Source: Desulfovibrio sp. JC010 (GTDB lineage: Bacteria > Desulfobacterota > Desulfovibrionia > Desulfovibrionales > Desulfovibrionaceae). Taken from it: DNA of 64,000 nucleotides. This document shows, in pieces, positions 54,294 through 61,932 of the stretch. The stretch's first letter is position 1. Every line of letters begins with the position of its first letter. The notes under the pieces are model-generated. The model was not told the DNA's origin, searched no databases, and saw nothing but the letters and a program-made list of their open reading frames with translations. Location: the NCBI RefSeq assembly GCF_010470675.1, contig NZ_VOIQ01000017.1, forward strand, positions 1 through 64,000. The letters are read 5' to 3'. The position numbers and the translations under genes were made by a program.

Positions 54294-54328
54294 CCGCCTG
54301 TTTTACCTTTAAAACAGGCGGTTATGTT
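54294..54328 (+). terminator. Intrinsic terminator of glgP
   Basis: A 12-bp perfect stem, CCGCCTGTTTTA / TAAAACAGGCGG, loop CCTT, then TTATGTTTT. Confidence 0.8.
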
Positions 54329-54442
54329 TTGGCTCTTTCTGCTTAGCCCAGACTTTCTGCGGGATCAGCCCGGCTTTGCCAACTCGTTGAAATTTACATA
54401 TATTGACGATCCCAAACCCACCCTAAGAATGGATACCAAATA

Positions 54443-55189
54443 ATGAAAATGAAATTTCGTCCTTTTACTGCTTTGCTGTTAACTCTCCTGCTGTTGGTGG
54501 GAGTTTGCGCAGCAGCTTTTCACATGGGCTTTTTCGATGCTTTTTTTGCTGAAAAAGTGGAAATCGTCCAGCAACAGGAAGGGGAGGGTCCTGTTGTACG
54601 CCGTGAAGTGAGCAAACTGGTTTTACCGCTGGAGTCCGGTCAGCCCGGGGAAGCTGAAGGTCTCAATGAACAGGATCTTGCTGCAGGAAATAATTCCGCA
54701 TCAACTCCTTCTTCAGAAGAACATGAACAGAACGGCCCGGATGCCGGGAATAAAACAGAGCAGGTTGTTGCTGAGAAAAAAATTTCTGAGTCCAAGCCCG
54801 AATCCAAGCCTAAGCCTAAACCGGAACCCAAGCCGAAAGCGAAGTCTGTCAAGCCTCTTTCAGTCAAAGGAGTGCTCAGAGGGATAGATGTTTCCTGTCA
54901 GCCGAAACAGGCTGCACTGGAGATCAGCCTTTCTTCCGCTGCGGGTAGAATAAGCTGGTTCAATCTTGATAAGCCGCGCCGTCTGGTTGTTGATCTGCAC
55001 GGAAAGTGGAAGAACAAGGCTAAATCCGTATACCGGATAAAAGATTGTCCGGTTCAAAAGATTGTGCTTGGCGAACATCCCGGAAAAATTCGTCTGGTCA
55101 TATATCTTGATGAAAAGGCAGCTCCTGCAAAGATAAAACCTGCTGTGCGCAGGGAGGATAAGGGGATTTTCCTGAAACTGGATTTTTAA
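54443..55189 (+). CDS. AMIN-domain membrane-anchored protein
   Basis: A 248-residue envelope protein. A membrane anchor at about 8-28 is followed by a Glu/Ser/Pro-rich linker with KPKPEPKPKAK repeats (about 115-135) that would span the periplasm, and a C-terminal AMIN domain (about 150-245) with RRLVVDLHGKW and GKIRLVIYLD. AMIN domains bind peptidoglycan and localise amidases or secretin parts. No catalytic domain is present. The gene stands alone with its own terminator. Confidence 0.8.
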   Translation: MKMKFRPFTALLLTLLLLVGVCAAAFHMGFFDAFFAEKVEIVQQQEGEGPVVRREVSKLVLPLESGQPGEAEGLNEQDLAAGNNSASTPSSEEHEQNGPDAGNKTEQVVAEKKISESKPESKPKPKPEPKPKAKSVKPLSVKGVLRGIDVSCQPKQAALEISLSSAAGRISWFNLDKPRRLVVDLHGKWKNKAKSVYRIKDCPVQKIVLGEHPGKIRLVIYLDEKAAPAKIKPAVRREDKGIFLKLDF

Positions 55190-55215
55190 ATTTCAGCGGA
55201 AAATATTTTGTTGCG

Positions 55216-55256
55216 AACGGACTGGGGTGCTTTGCTGCCTCAGTCCGTTTTTGTTT
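55216..55256 (+). terminator. Intrinsic terminator of the AMIN-domain gene
   Basis: A 9-bp stem AACGGACTG / CAGTCCGTT with a 16-base loop, then TTTTTGTTT. Confidence 0.8.
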
Positions 55257-55318
55257 CAACTAGTTTGTTTTTTAGCTCTAATGTAATGATATGTTTGGTT
55301 TTGATGTAAAGTGTGGCA

Positions 55319-55336
55319 CGTAACACAAACGTAACA
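55319..55336 (+). promoter_or_regulatory. 11-bp-spaced direct repeat, Pho-box-like
   Basis: CGTAACACAAACGTAACA holds two CGTAACA units 11 bp apart, the spacing of PhoB-type boxes. The sequence match to known Pho boxes is loose. It lies 150 bp before pstB. Confidence 0.35.
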
Positions 55337-55488
55337 GCCGGGTCATTGCCCTGTAACCCGTGCCGGATAGTTAGTTCATGTCAGCTTGAGAAAGCTGGCT
55401 ATTTTTTTACGGTGCGTATCACGTAAGATCAGGGATTCATCGAGCCTGATCCGATTTTATTTTTATATAATATTATGGAGATAGTGTA

Positions 55489-56250
55489 ATGGGGCAAGCT
55501 GTTAAAATCGCTTCCAAAAATCTGGACTTTTACTATGGTGACTTCAAGGCTCTTGAAGATATTTCCATGGATTTTGAAGAAAACAGGGTTACCGCGCTTA
55601 TCGGGCCTTCCGGTTGTGGTAAAAGTACTTTTCTGCGCTGCCTGAACAGGATGAATGACCTTATCCCCGGTACCCGCGTGGATGGTGACCTTACCCTTGA
55701 TGAAGAAGATATTTACGCTCAGGGGCTGGATGTTGTTACCCTCAGAAGGCGTGTGGGCATGGTTTTCCAGAAACCCAACCCCTTTCCCAAGTCCATCTTT
55801 GAGAACGTTGCTTACGGTCTGCGCGTAAACGGCGTTAAAGATAAGGAATTTATCGCCCACAAGGTTGAAGAAAGCCTCAAGGGCGGTGCTCTCTGGGACG
55901 AGGTAAAGGATCGCCTCCATTCTTCCGCACTCGGGCTTTCCGGTGGTCAGCAGCAGAGACTGTGTATTGCCCGCGCTCTCGCGGTTGAGCCTGAAATCCT
56001 GCTTATGGACGAGCCTGCATCCGCTCTCGATCCCATCGCCACCCAGAAGATCGAGGACCTGATCCACGAGCTTAAGAAGAATTTCACCATTATCATCGTG
56101 ACCCACTCCATGCAGCAGGCTGCACGTGTGTCCGACCAGACTGCATTCTTTTACATGGGACGTCTTATTGAGACCGGTAAAACCGAAACCATGTTCACCA
56201 AACCCAAGAACAAGCAGACTGAAGATTACATCACTGGTAGATTCGGTTAG
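55489..56250 (+). CDS. pstB: Phosphate ABC transporter ATP-binding protein
   Basis: A 253-residue ABC ATPase that powers phosphate uptake with PstSCA. Walker [10 protein letters not shown] is at about 41-49, the signature [14 protein letters not shown] at about 150, and Walker [12 protein letters not shown] at about 170. The specific [12 protein letters not shown] and [14 protein letters not shown] stretches identify PstB. phoU follows by 63 bp. The pstS, pstC and pstA genes are not in the window next to it. Confidence 0.96.
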   Translation: MGQAVKIASKNLDFYYGDFKALEDISMDFEENRVTALIGPSGCGKSTFLRCLNRMNDLIPGTRVDGDLTLDEEDIYAQGLDVVTLRRRVGMVFQKPNPFPKSIFENVAYGLRVNGVKDKEFIAHKVEESLKGGALWDEVKDRLHSSALGLSGGQQQRLCIARALAVEPEILLMDEPASALDPIATQKIEDLIHELKKNFTIIIVTHSMQQAARVSDQTAFFYMGRLIETGKTETMFTKPKNKQTEDYITGRFG

Positions 56251-56313
56251 AACGCTGCCCTAGTTCATGTATACAGGTCCGGCCTGCCGGACCGCAAGCC
56301 TACGGAGATTCTT

Positions 56314-56979
56314 ATGGAGCAGCGTGCCCACTTTATAAAAAAAATGGACGACCTGAAGGTTCAGGTCCTCAGGATGTCCAGCATGGCGGAAACCGCCCTG
56401 CACAATTCAATAAAAGCTCTCAGTGAATGCAATGCCGAGCTGGCTGAAGATGTCATCATGAACGACATCAAGATCAACGAACTTGAATGCGAGCTTGATG
56501 AATACAATCTCAGTCTGCTGGCCCTTGACCAGCCCATGGCCCGGGACCTGCGTTTCATTGTCGGTTCCATGCGTATTGCGAGCAACCTCGAAAGGATTGG
56601 CGATCAGGCGGTTAATCTCGCCAATCATACGGTCTTTTTGAGCACCCGTCCTCCGCTGCCGTTCAACCAGCAGCTGGACCAGATGAGTGCTATTGCACAG
56701 GACATGGTCGCCAAGGCGGTCAAGGCTTTTGCTGATGAAGACCATGTCCTTGCTGCCGAAGTCTGCGGCATGGATAATGAAGCGGACAGCCTCAATGTCC
56801 GGATTCTTAAAGGCCTTATCGAGAATATGGTCTCCGAGACAAGAATTGTTGAGCGCGGTGTGCATCTGATCATGGCTGCCGCCAACCTTGAGCGTGTTGC
56901 GGATCAGGCCACCAACATTGCCGAGTCAGTTATTTTCATCAGTCAGGGTGTAAACATCAAGCACCAGTGCAAGGGCTAA
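56314..56979 (+). CDS. phoU: Phosphate signalling protein PhoU
   Basis: A 221-residue all-helical protein made of two PhoU repeats, each with the ExxxD metal-binding pattern (for instance INELECELDEYN and RIASNLERIGDQAVNLA). PhoU links the Pst transporter to the PhoR/PhoB kinase system and prevents phosphate toxicity. It is cotranscribed with pstB and closed by the terminator at 57016. Confidence 0.94.
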   Translation: MEQRAHFIKKMDDLKVQVLRMSSMAETALHNSIKALSECNAELAEDVIMNDIKINELECELDEYNLSLLALDQPMARDLRFIVGSMRIASNLERIGDQAVNLANHTVFLSTRPPLPFNQQLDQMSAIAQDMVAKAVKAFADEDHVLAAEVCGMDNEADSLNVRILKGLIENMVSETRIVERGVHLIMAAANLERVADQATNIAESVIFISQGVNIKHQCKG

Positions 56980-57372
56980 ATCCCGCAGTATGTGTTATTA
57001 AGATATGTCTCACAGAAAGAGCCGGATTTGTTCCGGCTCTTTTTTTTGCCTTAAGCATTGAGTGCAAACGATTTCAGGTGCTGGGGGCATGCTGGATGAG
57101 GTTTACATAAGTTCTTTTTTAGGATAGAAGCAGTTCTCTTAATCTCAAGCTGGGAATTTTTATCACCCGCATTGAAAAGTGCAGATGGATGATTATCTTA
57201 ATAGGTTGAGAGTATCCCGTAACGGGCATTAGGGACGAAGTACGGCTTTTTAAGCCAACGGACAATCTGGGCATCGGCTGCCTCGGAACGCGTGAGCAGG
57301 TTGATTCCAATGTACTTATCCCATCATATATGTCGAAATTTTGTCCGAGGACATCGTTGTTGGAGGTAACCC
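56980..57372. other. Terminator and rpsA leader
   Basis: 393 bp. The phoU terminator lies at 57016-57049. The rest leads into rpsA and probably carries its promoter and leader. S1 is autoregulated at translation in other bacteria, but no specific structure was identified here. Confidence 0.45.
57016..57049 (+). terminator. Intrinsic terminator of pstB-phoU
   Basis: AAAGAGCCGG / CCGGCTCTTT stem, loop ATTTGTT, then a run of T. Confidence 0.9.
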
Positions 57373-59127
57373 ATGGAAAACAATGAAAACATGAACGCCG
57401 AAATGGAAATGGATATGGACTTCGAGGCTGCCCTTGAAGATTATCTTAATGCCGATTTCGGAAATCTGGACGAAGGCAGCATCGTTGCCGGTGAAGTAGT
57501 TAAAGTTGATAAAGACTTCGTTCTCATCGACGTTAACTTCAAATCTGAAGGCCAGATTGCAGTATCTGAATTTCTGGATGCTGACGGTGAAGTAACTGTT
57601 GCAGTTGGTGACAAAGTAGACGTTTTTGTTGCAAACAAAAACGAAAACGAAGGCACCATTCACCTTTCTCGCGACAAAGCCAAGCGCATGCAGCTCTTCG
57701 ACAAGCTCGAAGAAGTGCAGGAAAAAGAAGGCGTTGTCGAAGGCAGAATCATTCGCCGTATCAAAGGTGGTTACACCGTTGATCTCGGTGGCGTGGAAGC
57801 ATTCCTGCCCGGTTCTCACGTTGATCTTCGTCCCGTTCCCGATATGGACGCTCTCGTTGATCAGACTTACGAATTCAAGATTCTCAAAATCAACCGTCGC
57901 CGCAGCAACGTTATCGTTTCCCGCCGCGTTCTTCTCGAAGAACAGCGCAACGAAATGCGTTCCCAGCTGCTCGAAACTCTCGAAGAAGAGCAGACCGTTA
58001 AAGGTAAAGTCAAAAACATCACCGAATACGGTGTGTTCATTGACCTCGGCGGTCTCGACGGTCTTCTGCATATCACAGACATGTCCTGGAAGCGCATCAA
58101 GCATCCCAAGGAAATGGTCGCACTCGGTGATGAGCTCGAACTGAAAGTTCTGAACTTCGACAAAGAAGGCCAGAAAGTTTCTCTCGGCCTCAAGCAGCTC
58201 GTTCCCGATCCGTGGGAAGACATCTCCGGCAAATACCCCGAAGGTGCCAAGTACACCGGTAAGGTTACCAACCTCGCCGACTACGGTGCATTCGTTGAGC
58301 TGGAAGCTGGTGTTGAAGGTCTGGTTCACATTTCTGAAATGTCCTGGACCCGCAAGCTCCGTCACCCCTCCCAGATGGTTCGCGTTGGCGATGAAGTCGA
58401 CGTAGTTGTTCTGGGTGTGGATCCCGACAAGAAGCGCATCTCCCTCGGTATGAAGCAGGTTAAGCCGAATCCCTGGGATGTTGTTGCTGAGAAATTCCCC
58501 GAAGGTACTATCCTTGAAGGCCAGATCAAGAACATCACCGAATTCGGTGTGTTCATCGGCATCGAAGACGGCATTGACGGCCTGATTCACGTTTCCGATA
58601 TCTCCTGGACCCGCAAGGTTCGCCATCCTTCAGAAGTATACGCAGTGGGTGACTCCGTTCAGGCGAAAGTCCTCACCGTTGATAAAGAAAACGAGAAGTT
58701 CACCCTCGGTGTTAAACAGCTTTCCGAAGACCCCTGGTCTCAGGTACCCAACAAGTACCCCGTTGGCTGCACCCTTGACGGTCTCGTTACCAACATCACC
58801 GACTTCGGCCTCTTCGTAGAAGTTGAAGAAGGTATTGAAGGTCTCGTTCACGTTTCTGAAATCTCCCACAAGAAGATTAAGAATCCCTCCGAGATGTTCA
58901 AAGAAGGCGTTACCATTCAGGCTAAAGTCATCCACGTATCTGCTGATGAGCGTCGCCTCGGCCTCTCCATCAAGCAGCTCAAGGAAGACACTGAAAAACG
59001 TCAGCCCAAAGAATTCCGTTCCGGTCCTGCCGACAGCGGTAACAACACTCTGGGCGAACTGCTGAAACAGAAACTTGCTGACGCAGCTGATGCAGCTGCA
59101 GCAGAGACTGAGGATGAAGAATCCTAA
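57373..59127 (+). CDS. rpsA: 30S ribosomal protein S1
   Basis: A 584-residue protein with an acidic N-terminus (MENNENMNAEMEMDMDFEAA) and six S1 RNA-binding repeats in the usual order (about 35-100, 115-180, 200-268, 287-355, 372-440 and 459-527), the last four most alike (GVFIDLGG / GLLHITDMSW type). It delivers mRNA to the ribosome. GGAGG lies before the ATG. Codon use is strongly biased. The final bases overlap the sppA start by 14 nt, so sppA is cotranslated. Confidence 0.97.
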   Translation: MENNENMNAEMEMDMDFEAALEDYLNADFGNLDEGSIVAGEVVKVDKDFVLIDVNFKSEGQIAVSEFLDADGEVTVAVGDKVDVFVANKNENEGTIHLSRDKAKRMQLFDKLEEVQEKEGVVEGRIIRRIKGGYTVDLGGVEAFLPGSHVDLRPVPDMDALVDQTYEFKILKINRRRSNVIVSRRVLLEEQRNEMRSQLLETLEEEQTVKGKVKNITEYGVFIDLGGLDGLLHITDMSWKRIKHPKEMVALGDELELKVLNFDKEGQKVSLGLKQLVPDPWEDISGKYPEGAKYTGKVTNLADYGAFVELEAGVEGLVHISEMSWTRKLRHPSQMVRVGDEVDVVVLGVDPDKKRISLGMKQVKPNPWDVVAEKFPEGTILEGQIKNITEFGVFIGIEDGIDGLIHVSDISWTRKVRHPSEVYAVGDSVQAKVLTVDKENEKFTLGVKQLSEDPWSQVPNKYPVGCTLDGLVTNITDFGLFVEVEEGIEGLVHVSEISHKKIKNPSEMFKEGVTIQAKVIHVSADERRLGLSIKQLKEDTEKRQPKEFRSGPADSGNNTLGELLKQKLADAADAAAAETEDEES

Positions 59128-59995
59128 GAACGGTTTCTCTGTCAGACATCCGTTTCTTTTCGGTTTCAGTCTGCTATTAATGGCTGTGGCTCTCCTATGG
59201 GGAGCCGCAGCCTTTTTTCATGGCAAAGTGGACTTCATGACCGGCGGAAAGATCGGGGTGGTTAATGTACAGGGAACCATCATAAATTCATTGCCCACGG
59301 TGAAATTCCTGCGCGAACTGCGCAAGGATGATTCTGTGAAAGGCGTGCTGCTGCGGATCAATTCCCCCGGCGGCACCATAGCTCCTTCGCAGGAACTTTA
59401 TCACGCGGTGAAGCGGTTTGCCGAGGTTAAGCCCATTGTGGCTTCATTCGGCACTGTTGCCGCTTCCGGCGGGTATTACGTTGCGGCCCCGGCCACCCAG
59501 ATCATGGCCAGCTCAGGCTCCATTACCGGTTCTATCGGGGTCAAGGCGGAGTATGCAAATTTCCATCAGCTTATGGAGAAGGTCGGAGTCAAGCCGATCA
59601 TCATCACCAGCGGCAGGATGAAGGCCGCCGGGTCCCCTTTCTCTGAACTGACCCCGGAGCAGCGCGAATACCTGACCAACCTGATTATGGACATGCACAA
59701 CCAGTTTGTCTCCGACGTGGCGTCCGCGCGCAAGCTGGATCGCGAACAGGTGGAGAAGGTTGCCGACGGCCGGGCTATTACCGGGCGCGAGGCCAAAGAA
59801 CTTGGTCTGGTGGACCGCATCGGCGGGTTTGAGGATTCCGTGACCGTGCTCAAGGCTCTCTGCGGTCTTGAAGGCGAGGTAAAGGTCGTTGAAGGTCCGG
59901 AAGAGAAAAAGCCTTTGATCAAAGAGATTCTCGGCTATCTGGGGATTACCCCGGAAGGTGCTGCCATCGGGGACGGGTTGATTTTTTCTTACTAG
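59114..59995 (+). CDS. sppA: Signal peptide peptidase SppA
   Basis: A 293-residue membrane-anchored serine protease that degrades cleaved signal peptides. An N-terminal helix (about 12-34) anchors it. The dyad is S118 (VAASGGYYVAA) and K170 (SGRMKAAGSP), 52 residues apart as in the short SppA of Bacillus subtilis. ATG 59114 overlaps the end of rpsA by 14 bases with GAGG just upstream; the frame before it belongs to rpsA. The TPR protein follows by 23 bp. Confidence 0.93.
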   Translation: MKNPKNGFSVRHPFLFGFSLLLMAVALLWGAAAFFHGKVDFMTGGKIGVVNVQGTIINSLPTVKFLRELRKDDSVKGVLLRINSPGGTIAPSQELYHAVKRFAEVKPIVASFGTVAASGGYYVAAPATQIMASSGSITGSIGVKAEYANFHQLMEKVGVKPIIITSGRMKAAGSPFSELTPEQREYLTNLIMDMHNQFVSDVASARKLDREQVEKVADGRAITGREAKELGLVDRIGGFEDSVTVLKALCGLEGEVKVVEGPEEKKPLIKEILGYLGITPEGAAIGDGLIFSY

Positions 59996-60018
59996 ATTAC
60001 AGTTAAAGTGAGGCTTAT

Positions 60019-61356
60019 GTGGCGACCAGATACGACCAGATAGTACGTGAATTTTATGAAGAACAGACAGGGTTTACTGTCCTGCTCAGTGATGAGCCTT
60101 CATTTTACAAGCTGTTGCGCGGCACATTGCATAAGATTCTGGCCATCCGCCGGGACTGTCTGGCCTATTATCAGGAGCAGGCCCCCTGTCTTAATGAGAT
60201 AAAGGACAAGGTCGGTGCCGGGCAGCCGGTAATGGTTTTTGTTGAAAGGTTGCTCAAGGGCAGGCCCTCTGCTGAATTTATTCTTAACATCCGCAGACTG
60301 TTTCCCGAAATCAAGGTTGTGGCCCTTACTGACGAGATCAGTCAGGAAGAGCTAATTTTCCTGCATGAACTCGGGGTCAACAACATCATTACCAAGCCGG
60401 TTTCAGTGGATAGTCTGGTCCAGAAACTTGCCTTCACCATTAAGCCGCAGGGCAGGTTGGCCCAGTTGGTGGAAGCGGGCAAAAAGCTGCTTCGCAAAGG
60501 TGATTTGGACAAGGTTTTGCTGGTCAGCGACAAGATTCTGGAGATCAAGCCCGGAAGCCCCGCAGGTCTCATGCTTCAGGGGGATGCCCAGTCAGGTATG
60601 GGCCAGCGCGATGAGGCCCTGAAATCATATCTGCAGGCCCATGAGCAGTCCAAGGTGTTCATGGAACCCATTAAGAAACTGGCCGATTTCTATAAGGGGA
60701 ACGATGCCGAGCAGTATCTGCATTACCTGAAAAAACTTGATTCCATCAGTCCCCTTAATACCGAACGCAAATGCGAAATCGGCAAGGTCCATATTGAACG
60801 GGAAGAGCTTGAAGAAGCGGAAACATATTTCGATCAGGCTGTGCGTTGCGCGGTGAAGGAAGCGCACAATTATCTTTCGCAGGTAATGAGCGGCATAGCT
60901 GAATCTCTTTTTGAGGTGGCCCCGGAAAAAGCCGAAAAATATTATACAAAGCTTTTGCAGGTTAAAGCTTCCAGCCTCAGCGCGGATGATCTTGAGACCT
61001 ACAATCGTCTGGGAATAGCTTTGCGTAAGCAGGGCAAGTGGCAGCGGGCCGTGGAAAACTATCAGGCCGCACTCAAGGTGGCCCCCAATGAACCGGGACT
61101 GTTTTATAATATCGGTCTGGCCTACAGTGATGGTAAGGAGTACGCCAGATGTGCCAAGTATTTTAAACGGGCTGTCCGCGCCGAGGGCATGATTCATAAA
61201 TCCGCCCCTTCCGTGGGCCGCAATATCGCCGGTATTTTCATCAAGATGGGCATGACTGAAGAAGCACGGGTGGTTGTTGAGGAAGCCCTTACCGAATTCC
61301 CGGATGATGCCAAGTTAAAAGCACTGCTCAAGAAAAGCGATCCGCAGCAGGTCTAG
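60019..61356 (+). CDS. Receiver-like and TPR-repeat protein
   Basis: A 445-residue protein. The first 150 residues form a receiver-like fold in which the phosphoacceptor position has VERLLKG rather than Asp, with GVNNIITKPVS holding the Lys-Pro motif, so it is a pseudo-receiver. The rest is helical with several TPR repeats (about 165-430) that bind partners. It starts at GTG 60019 with GAGG upstream. It is part of an rpsA-sppA unit and precedes two small membrane proteins; its role may be scaffolding, but this is inference. Confidence 0.8.
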   Translation: MATRYDQIVREFYEEQTGFTVLLSDEPSFYKLLRGTLHKILAIRRDCLAYYQEQAPCLNEIKDKVGAGQPVMVFVERLLKGRPSAEFILNIRRLFPEIKVVALTDEISQEELIFLHELGVNNIITKPVSVDSLVQKLAFTIKPQGRLAQLVEAGKKLLRKGDLDKVLLVSDKILEIKPGSPAGLMLQGDAQSGMGQRDEALKSYLQAHEQSKVFMEPIKKLADFYKGNDAEQYLHYLKKLDSISPLNTERKCEIGKVHIEREELEEAETYFDQAVRCAVKEAHNYLSQVMSGIAESLFEVAPEKAEKYYTKLLQVKASSLSADDLETYNRLGIALRKQGKWQRAVENYQAALKVAPNEPGLFYNIGLAYSDGKEYARCAKYFKRAVRAEGMIHKSAPSVGRNIAGIFIKMGMTEEARVVVEEALTEFPDDAKLKALLKKSDPQQV

Positions 61357-61382
61357 CTTAAATTTTTGTTTCAGGATTTTTT

Positions 61383-61628
61383 ATGTATTTTTTAGTTACT
61401 CTTGTTCTTTGTCTGGTGGTCTTTATGGTTCTTTATGGACGTTATCTGAATATTAGCGGAAGTATCAACCAACGCCGTATGCAGGTTGAAAATCTGCGCG
61501 ATAATGTTGAGTTTAGAGTAAGTAAGCTTAATAAGGGTTCGGCGCAGATAAACCGGGAAATTAACGAGGCTTCTGCCCGTCTTGATCATTTGAGGGGCAG
61601 TTTAAATGATAAAGGGAGCAGCCAATGA
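61383..61628 (+). CDS. Small membrane coiled-coil protein
   Basis: An 81-residue protein of unknown function. One membrane helix at about 3-20 (FLVTLVLCLVVFMVLYG) is followed by a charged coiled coil (about 28-75), a layout like that of FtsB/FtsL-type or similar helper proteins. AGGA precedes the ATG. Its ATGA stop-start overlap with the next gene makes a coupled pair. Confidence 0.7.
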   Translation: MYFLVTLVLCLVVFMVLYGRYLNISGSINQRRMQVENLRDNVEFRVSKLNKGSAQINREINEASARLDHLRGSLNDKGSSQ

Positions 61629-61870
61629 TTCCCATGCTCGTTTTTTCCGGGATTATTCTGGTTGCGGCTCTGGTCATAAACAGAATGCTCAGCGGTTGGC
61701 ATAACCAGTCCCTTAAGGCCTTGAAAAAAGAAGAAATGTCCCTGCGTGTGCGGCTTGATAAGGTCGGCAATGAGCAGAAAAAGGCTTTGGTAAAGTTGCG
61801 CAGGCTGAAAAATCAGGTCGTCACCTATGAACGTATGGTTGATGATCGGCAGATGAAAAACGGCGAGTAG
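61625..61870 (+). CDS. Small membrane coiled-coil protein, partner of the preceding gene
   Basis: An 81-residue protein with the same plan as the one before: membrane helix at about 3-22 (PMLVFSGIILVAALVINRML) then a Lys/Arg/Glu-rich coiled coil. It overlaps the previous gene by four bases. The two probably form a heterodimer through their coiled coils and act with the TPR protein. No family is recognised, and the pair is not clearly related by sequence. Confidence 0.7.
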   Translation: MIPMLVFSGIILVAALVINRMLSGWHNQSLKALKKEEMSLRVRLDKVGNEQKKALVKLRRLKNQVVTYERMVDDRQMKNGE

Positions 61871-61896
61871 GTATTTTTAGAAAATGAAAAGTTGAG

Positions 61897-61932
61897 CGGC
61901 CTGTCTTCGTATGGAAGACAGGCCGTTTTTTT
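61897..61932. terminator. Bidirectional intrinsic terminator
   Basis: A 12-bp perfect stem (CGGCCTGTCTTC / GAAGACAGGCCG), loop GTATG, then T7. It lies between the coiled-coil pair (plus) and the RTX gene (minus, stop at 61931). Confidence 0.9.

Noticed and set aside
55314-55330. TGGCACG as a possible sigma-54 -24 element before pstB
   Set aside because: The -12 GC is missing at the required ten-base spacing (ACAA found instead).
57316-58626. 436-residue frame antisense to rpsA
   Set aside because: A shadow created by the repetitive, biased S1 repeats.
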